DNA of 10,163 nt from JBQTHI01 sp052390035 (GTDB lineage Bacteria; Actinomycetota; Acidimicrobiia; Spongiisociales; ZC4RG35): assembly GCA_052390035.1 (NCBI GenBank), contig JBQTHI010000061.1, positions 1-10,163 on the forward strand, read 5' to 3'. Numbering within the stretch: the first letter of the stretch is position 1; the number at the start of each line of letters is the position of its first letter. The translations under genes were made by a program, and so were the position numbers. Of the stretch, positions 6,172 to 10,163 are shown one piece after another. The notes under the pieces were generated by a model. The model saw only the letters and a program-made list of their open reading frames with translations, ran no database searches and was not told the origin of the DNA.

Positions 6172-8418
6172 TCACGCTAGGACGTTTTGCAACAGGGTGA
6201 GGGCCCCGTGCTTGGAGAGTGGCTCATTGAGATTTCCACATTTGGGTGATTGGATGCACGACGGACAACCTGAGGCACACGGGCAGTCGCGTATGGCCTC
6301 CACCGTCGCCTGCCAGTGGCGGTGATGTCGTTCGAACGCGATGGGGGAGATCCCCGCCCCGCCCGGGTAACCCTCGTAAATGAAAATGGTGGCGGTGCCG
6401 GTGTCCGGGTGCCAATTGGTGGAGAGACCACCGATATCCCACCGGTCGCAGACGGCCATCAGCGGCAGCAGGGCGATGCCGGCGTGTTCGGCAGCGTGAA
6501 GGGCGCCGAGCAGGTCGGGTCCGAGGCGGAGAGAGCTCACCAACTCGTCGGGGAGGGTGATCCAGATTCCGGCGGTGGTCATGACCGAAGGAGGGAGGTC
6601 GAGGTCGATGGTGGCGATGACTTCCCTGGTGCCCAGCCGGCGACGCTGAAATGAGATCACCCGGCTCTCGACCTCGAGCTTGCCCAACGAGATGTGACAC
6701 CGCGCTCCCAGCGCCACGGTCGTCTCGGCCTCGACGATCGCCAGGTCGGTATCAGATCTGGTCTGGGTGTAATAGTCGACCGCCGCCGCGGTGACGATGA
6801 CCTGTCGAAGCTCATGATCAACACTTCTAACCAGGTAGCTGTCGCCCTGATGGAGGTAGACGGCGCCGACGTGGGCGTCTCGATTCACTCGCGACTGGTC
6901 AAGGCTCCCGACCGTCTCATGTCCGTCGGTGATCACATAGGTCGGCCCGCCGCTCCCTCGCAGATCGATGGCTGGGGCCGGCCGGGTCCGCCGGATCCAG
7001 AACAACCGACCATCCTTGAGACGTAGATGACCGGCTTGGACCAGCCGGTTGGCCGCCTCCTCGATCGAGTTGCCGAGGACTTCGCGGTCGTCAAGACCGA
7101 GCGGCAACTCGTATGCGGCGCAGGCGGCGTGAGCTTCGGCCACCAGTGGGTTGTCGGGGTTGATCACCACCGACTCCGACGGTCGCCCGAACAGCTCGTC
7201 GGGGTGACGTAGCAAGTACTGGTCGAGAGCGTCTTCACCGGCCACCAGCACCGTCAGCGATTGTTGCTGGCTGCGTCCAGCTCGCCCCGACTGCTGACGA
7301 AAGGCGGAAAGAGTTCCGGGGAAGGTGGTGATGACGGCCGCGTCGAGCCCTCCGACGTCGATGCCGAGCTCCAAGGCGTTGGTGGCCACCACTCCGGCCA
7401 GATCCCCGTCGAACAATCGCCGCTCGACCTGGCGACGCTGGCCGGGTGTATAGCCGGCCCGATAGGGCGCCACACGTCCGGCCAGCTCGGCGGGCAGCCT
7501 GGCGGCGGACCACTTGAACATGAGCTCGGTCGCCTTGCGACCGCGGGTGAAGGCGATGGTCCGCCAACCGGCGGCGACCAGGTCACTGAAGAGCTCCGAT
7601 GCCTCGCCGAGGGCTGAACGCCGCCGCCCGCTCTCGTCGTCTAGCAGGGGCGGATTCCACAGGGCGAAGGTCCTTTCACCCATCGGCGAGTGATTGGCGT
7701 CAACGACGGCTAGTTCCAATCCGGTGAGCCGATGACCCAGGTCGGCCGGGTTTCCGATCGTGGCCGAGGAGAGAATGAGCACCGGTGCGCCGCCATAGTG
7801 AGCGGCGATCCTCCGCAGACGGCGGAGGATCATGGCGACGTGGGTTCCGAAGATTCCCCGCAGGTTGTGCACCTCGTCAACCACGACGAAGGCCAGGCGG
7901 TGGAAGAAGTCGGACCAGAGCGTGTGGTTGGGGAGGATGCCGATGTGGAGCATGTCGGGGTTGGTGAGGATCAGATTCGACCGGCGCCGGATGTCGGCCC
8001 GTTCGGCGGTCGGGGTGTCGCCGTCGTAGATCGATGGGTTGGCTCCGGGAAGGTGGTAGCGGCGAAGCGAGGAGGCTTGATCCTGGGCGAGGGCCTTGGT
8101 GGGATAGATGAGGAGAGCGGTGGTCTTGGGATCGGCGGCGACGGCCTCGAGGATCGGAATCTGGAAGCTCAAAGATTTGCCCGCCGCGGTTCCGGCCGCC
8201 AGCACCACATGTCTTCCATCCCTGATCAGGGCGACGGCCTCCGCCTGGTGCCTGTACACCTGGTGGATCCCGCGCTCGGCGAGCCGGGCAGCTAGCAGCG
8301 GATGGAGGTCGATTCCGGCGTGCTCGGCTGGCCGGGGAGGCACGGTGCGGACATGGACGAGGTCACCGTCACGATCGGGGTTGTCCCGCCAGCCCTGCAG
8401 AATCGCCGCCGGGTTCAC
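6172..8418 (-). CDS. DExH-box helicase with C-terminal DUF1998/Zn module (SftH/MrfA-like)
   Basis: This 748-residue superfamily 2 helicase is expected to translocate on DNA and act in repair, as shown for relatives (mycobacterial SftH, Bacillus MrfA, Hrq1). A Q-motif-like HQAEAV (57-62) precedes motif I AAGTAAGKS (74-82). Motif II is DEVH (181-184), motif III is SAT (218-220), and motif VI is QQSGRAGR (375-382). The C-terminal half is the MrfA/SftH-type module: CDRWDIGGLS and GYPGGAGI, then a cysteine cluster C712, C714, C718, C721 and C727 that can bind zinc. All motifs look intact. GTG 8418 is the start: it lies 6 bases after a -10-like element and gives a normal N-terminus. This is the helicase of the actinobacterial helicase/secretion neighbourhood (Rv3649-like). 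Here it is flanked on both sides by YCII genes. Confidence 0.93.
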   Translation of the reverse strand: MNPAAILQGWRDNPDRDGDLVHVRTVPPRPAEHAGIDLHPLLAARLAERGIHQVYRHQAEAVALIRDGRHVVLAAGTAAGKSLSFQIPILEAVAADPKTTALLIYPTKALAQDQASSLRRYHLPGANPSIYDGDTPTAERADIRRRSNLILTNPDMLHIGILPNHTLWSDFFHRLAFVVVDEVHNLRGIFGTHVAMILRRLRRIAAHYGGAPVLILSSATIGNPADLGHRLTGLELAVVDANHSPMGERTFALWNPPLLDDESGRRRSALGEASELFSDLVAAGWRTIAFTRGRKATELMFKWSAARLPAELAGRVAPYRAGYTPGQRRQVERRLFDGDLAGVVATNALELGIDVGGLDAAVITTFPGTLSAFRQQSGRAGRSQQQSLTVLVAGEDALDQYLLRHPDELFGRPSESVVINPDNPLVAEAHAACAAYELPLGLDDREVLGNSIEEAANRLVQAGHLRLKDGRLFWIRRTRPAPAIDLRGSGGPTYVITDGHETVGSLDQSRVNRDAHVGAVYLHQGDSYLVRSVDHELRQVIVTAAAVDYYTQTRSDTDLAIVEAETTVALGARCHISLGKLEVESRVISFQRRRLGTREVIATIDLDLPPSVMTTAGIWITLPDELVSSLRLGPDLLGALHAAEHAGIALLPLMAVCDRWDIGGLSTNWHPDTGTATIFIYEGYPGGAGISPIAFERHHRHWQATVEAIRDCPCASGCPSCIQSPKCGNLNEPLSKHGALTLLQNVLA

Positions 8419-8424
8419 CAGCGC

Positions 8425-8430
8425 ACACTA
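8425..8430 (-). promoter_or_regulatory. Putative -10 element of a leaderless helicase transcript
   Basis: TAGTGT on the minus strand is followed by 6 bases and the GTG start of the helicase, with no Shine-Dalgarno sequence between. The geometry equals that of the tad operon promoter, so a leaderless mRNA is likely. A -35 is not obvious; TCGACA is present but 20 bases away, and it overlaps the divergent ECF promoter. Confidence 0.45.
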
Positions 8431-8450
8431 GGGCGAGGTACCGAACCCAA

Positions 8451-8477
8451 TGTCGAACGTCTCCCCAGCCGTTCGTC
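8451..8477 (+). promoter_or_regulatory. ECF42-type promoter of the YCII-sigma operon
   Basis: TGTCGA (8451-8456), a 17-base spacer ending GTT, and CGTC (8474-8477) precede the YCII-sigma operon. A Shine-Dalgarno sequence follows at 8491. The two motifs and the spacing are identical to those before YCII copy 1, while most of the spacer differs, which argues for functional conservation over recent duplication. It implies positive autoregulation of the sigma gene. It lies in the 83-base divergent gap shared with the helicase promoter. Confidence 0.82.
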
Positions 8478-8490
8478 GTATCGTCGAGCG

Positions 8491-8496
8491 AGGAGG
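8491..8496 (+). promoter_or_regulatory. Shine-Dalgarno sequence that decides the CTG start
   Basis: AGGAGG is a full match to the anti-Shine-Dalgarno core. It is 5 bases from CTG 8502 and 14 bases from ATG 8511. The normal optimum is about 5-9, so it supports initiation at the CTG. Confidence 0.65.
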
Positions 8497-8501
8497 GTGC
8501 C

Positions 8502-8855
8502 CTGCAATACATGTTGTTGATCTACGAGAATGAAGGCGAGTGGGACCGCATGGGCGAGGATGATCGGAACCAGTCCTTCGGGAGTCACATCGGCTTTGCC
8601 AATCGACTGCGGGCTGAGGGTCGATTTGTATGGGGGGATGCGCTGTCACCAAGCGTCACGGCCACCTGTGTTCGCATCGAAAATGGGCGTCGATCGATCT
8701 CCGACGGCCCTTACGCCGAGACCAGAGAGCAAATGGGAGGCTTTTACCTGATCGAAGCCGAGGACCTTGACCAAGCGCTGGCGGACGCCGGTGATCTTCC
8801 TTCTCGTCCCGGGCAGATCGTCGAGGTGCGTCCGGTGCTCGACCTGACGCGGTGA
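8502..8855 (+). CDS. YCII-related (DGPF) protein, copy 2, likely CTG start
   Basis: This 117-residue YCII/DGPF family protein is encoded directly before an ECF sigma factor. The signature SDGPYAETREQMGGFYLIE (67-85) matches the DGPF region of copy 1, with Y replacing F. An ATG at 8511 would give MLLIYEN, three residues shorter than the family's standard first strand. Starting at CTG 8502 gives MQYMLLIYEN, parallel to MQYLLLIYGD of copy 1, and places AGGAGG (8491-8496) at the ideal 5-base spacing instead of 14. No ATG, GTG or TTG occurs in frame between the promoter and 8502. I therefore prefer CTG, with ATG 8511 as the conservative alternative. The gene ends in a GTGA overlap with the sigma gene. 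Its activity is unknown; in ECF42 systems the DGPF protein is reported not to be needed for sigma activity. Confidence 0.9.
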   Translation: MQYMLLIYENEGEWDRMGEDDRNQSFGSHIGFANRLRAEGRFVWGDALSPSVTATCVRIENGRRSISDGPYAETREQMGGFYLIEAEDLDQALADAGDLPSRPGQIVEVRPVLDLTR

Positions 8856-10096
8856 ACACCGACAGCGAGGTGGCTGAGGTATTCCGGGCCGAATACGGCC
8901 TGGTCCTTGCCACCCTGATTCGCAGCTTCGGCGACTTCGACCTGGCGGAGGAGTCGTTGCAGGAGGCGTTCTCTCTGGCAGTCAGGGCGTGGCGGGCCGA
9001 AGGCATGCCCGAGCGTCCCGCTGCCTGGCTCACCACCACGGCCCGGCGCAAGGGAATCGATCGGCTGCGAAGGGACGCCAATCTTGCCCGTAAGACCAGG
9101 CTGCTCGAGACCGCCGGGTGGGTGAGCGGTGACCGGTCCACCACCGATGAGGAGGTGTCGGTCGTGACCGATGAGAGGCTGCGGCTGATCTTCACCTGCT
9201 GTCACCCAGCCCTCGCCCTCGAGTCACAAGTGGCTCTGACCCTGCGAACCCTGGGGGGGTTGACCTCGGCCCAGATCGCCAGGGGGTTCCTGACTAGTGA
9301 GGCGGCGATCTACCAGCGCATCACCCGGGCCAAGCGGAAGATTCGTGATGCCCGGATCCCCTATGAGGTGCCCACCGACGACTCTCTCACCGAGCGGGTG
9401 GGGGCCGTGTTGGCCGTTATCTACCTGATCTACAACGAGGCCCACAGCTCAACCAGCGGTGACGACCTCAACCGCCCCGACCTGGCCGGCGAAGCCATCC
9501 GGCTGGCGGAGACGGTGGTGTCGTTGATGCCCGACGAGGCGGAGGCGGTGGGGCTGCTGGCGCTGTTGCTACTCACCGACGCCCGCCGGGCGGCGCGACT
9601 TGACAGCAGTGGGGAGTTGGTGCTGCTCGAGGATCAGAACAGAAAACTATGGGACCGGGAGATGATCACCCGCGGGCTCGACCTGGTGGCGGCGGTGCTT
9701 CGTCGTCGCCAGCCCGGTCCATATCAGCTCCAGGCGGCGATTGCTGCCGTCCACGCCCAGGCGGAGGCGGCCGTGGACACCGACTGGATGCAGATCGCCG
9801 CCCTCTACGGGGAACTCGGCCATCACCAGCCTTCACCGGTGATAGCCCTCAACCAGGCGGTGGCCGTGGCGATGTGGCGTGGTCCCGAGGCTGGGCTGGC
9901 GTTGATCGGTCCGCTGGCTGACCGCCTCGATCAGTACCGGCCTTTCCATGTCGCTCGAGCCGATCTGCTCGCCAGGGTGGGACGGAAGGACGCCTCGGCC
10001 ACGGCCTACCGTCAGGCGCTGGCGCTTCCCGGCAATAACGTCGAAGACCGTTACTTGCGGCGCCGGTTGGATGAGTTGGGCGGAGCTCCCGATTAG
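8852..10096 (+). CDS. ECF sigma factor with C-terminal TPR-like extension (ECF42 type)
   Basis: This 414-residue extracytoplasmic-function sigma factor directs RNA polymerase to TGTCGA-type promoters. Region sigma-2 spans about 8-80, with RPAAWLTTTARRKGIDRLRR as the conserved end. The family-specific RLIFTCCHPAL (111-121) follows, and then sigma-4 (about 122-168), whose helix-turn-helix is around SAQIARGFLTSEAAIYQRITRAK. The rest is the long extension typical of ECF42: a DUF6596-like part from about 178 with IYLIYNEAHSS, then helical TPR-like repeats to the end (PSPVIALNQAVAV, RADLLARVGRKDASATAYRQAL). No anti-sigma gene is adjacent; in ECF42 the extension itself is reported to be required for activity. 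GTG 8852 overlaps the YCII stop (GTGA), so the two are coupled. The gene probably activates its own operon and YCII copy 1. The stop overlaps the next, convergent gene. Confidence 0.94.
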   Translation: MNTDSEVAEVFRAEYGLVLATLIRSFGDFDLAEESLQEAFSLAVRAWRAEGMPERPAAWLTTTARRKGIDRLRRDANLARKTRLLETAGWVSGDRSTTDEEVSVVTDERLRLIFTCCHPALALESQVALTLRTLGGLTSAQIARGFLTSEAAIYQRITRAKRKIRDARIPYEVPTDDSLTERVGAVLAVIYLIYNEAHSSTSGDDLNRPDLAGEAIRLAETVVSLMPDEAEAVGLLALLLLTDARRAARLDSSGELVLLEDQNRKLWDREMITRGLDLVAAVLRRRQPGPYQLQAAIAAVHAQAEAAVDTDWMQIAALYGELGHHQPSPVIALNQAVAVAMWRGPEAGLALIGPLADRLDQYRPFHVARADLLARVGRKDASATAYRQALALPGNNVEDRYLRRRLDELGGAPD

Positions 10097-10161
10097 GCGT
10101 GTTCGGGGACTGGGCGCTCGATGCCGGCGATGCTGTACGCCTCGGGTTCGTCGAGGGTCTC
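10093..10161 (-). CDS. C-terminal end of an unidentified gene (partial)
   Basis: On the minus strand a frame is open from the right edge to a TAA at 10095-10093, giving 22 residues that end in EAYSIAGIERPVPEHA. Nineteen of the 22 codons end in G or C, as in the true genes here. The stop overlaps the sigma gene stop as TTAG, a common convergent arrangement. I do not recognise the product, and the fragment is too short to assign. Confidence 0.5.
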   Translation of the reverse strand, partial: ETLDEPEAYSIAGIERPVPEHA

Positions 10162-10163
10162 TT

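Noticed and set aside
7732..8295. Plus-strand open frame opposite the helicase
   Set aside because: It is a shadow of the helicase coding strand with no recognisable domain. The helicase motifs on the minus strand are unambiguous.
1..10163. Mobile elements, tRNA/rRNA genes, CRISPR arrays and long repeats
   Set aside because: None seen by eye on either strand. No transposase or integrase motifs, no regularly spaced repeats, and base composition is even throughout.

Overview
The window comes from a GC-rich, densely packed bacterial chromosome. Codons end mostly in G or C, neighbouring genes overlap by ATGA/GTGA junctions, several starts are GTG or TTG, and at least three genes look leaderless. 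The gene order points to Actinomycetota: a HAD-IB phosphatase diverging from a CpaE-like/TadA/TadB/TadC/Flp/TadE/TadE-like operon, with a DEVH-box helicase nearby, is the 'helicase/secretion neighborhood' known from mycobacteria (the Rv3649-Rv3661 region) and other actinomycetes. I cannot place it more finely from sequence alone; a lineage outside the well-studied genera (for example Acidimicrobiia-like) is a guess.

Layout. (1) 2-909, plus strand: the 3' part of a GNAT acetyltransferase, coupled by ATGA to an unrecognised 131-residue protein. (2) 884-1678, minus strand: a HAD-IB phosphatase with a C-terminal membrane segment. (3) 1847-5692, plus strand: a seven-gene tad pilus/secretion operon with almost no gaps. 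Its first gene is a shortened CpaE/TadZ-like protein without a P-loop. The pilin gene has the best Shine-Dalgarno sequence and sits behind a GC-rich hairpin. No prepilin peptidase or secretin gene is in view. (4) 5737-8418, minus strand: a YCII/DGPF protein, then an SftH/MrfA-type DExH helicase. (5) 8502-10096, plus strand: a second YCII/DGPF protein, GTGA-coupled to an ECF sigma factor with a long C-terminal extension (ECF42 type). (6) From 10093, minus strand: the C-terminal end of an unidentified gene, convergent with the sigma gene.

Main observation. The two YCII genes lie on opposite sides of the helicase and point in opposite directions. Both are preceded by the same bipartite promoter, TGTCGA-N17-CGTC, and the last three spacer bases (GTT) are also shared. 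This fits the promoter described for ECF42 sigma factors. I infer that the sigma factor at 8852-10096 drives its own YCII-sigma operon and also the distant YCII gene at 5737-6093, a small local regulon wrapped around a housekeeping-type helicase. The second YCII gene appears to start at a CTG codon.

I saw no tRNA, rRNA, CRISPR array, insertion sequence or integrase. No unprecedented system is evident; the novelty lies in the local regulon and in the degenerate CpaE-like protein.
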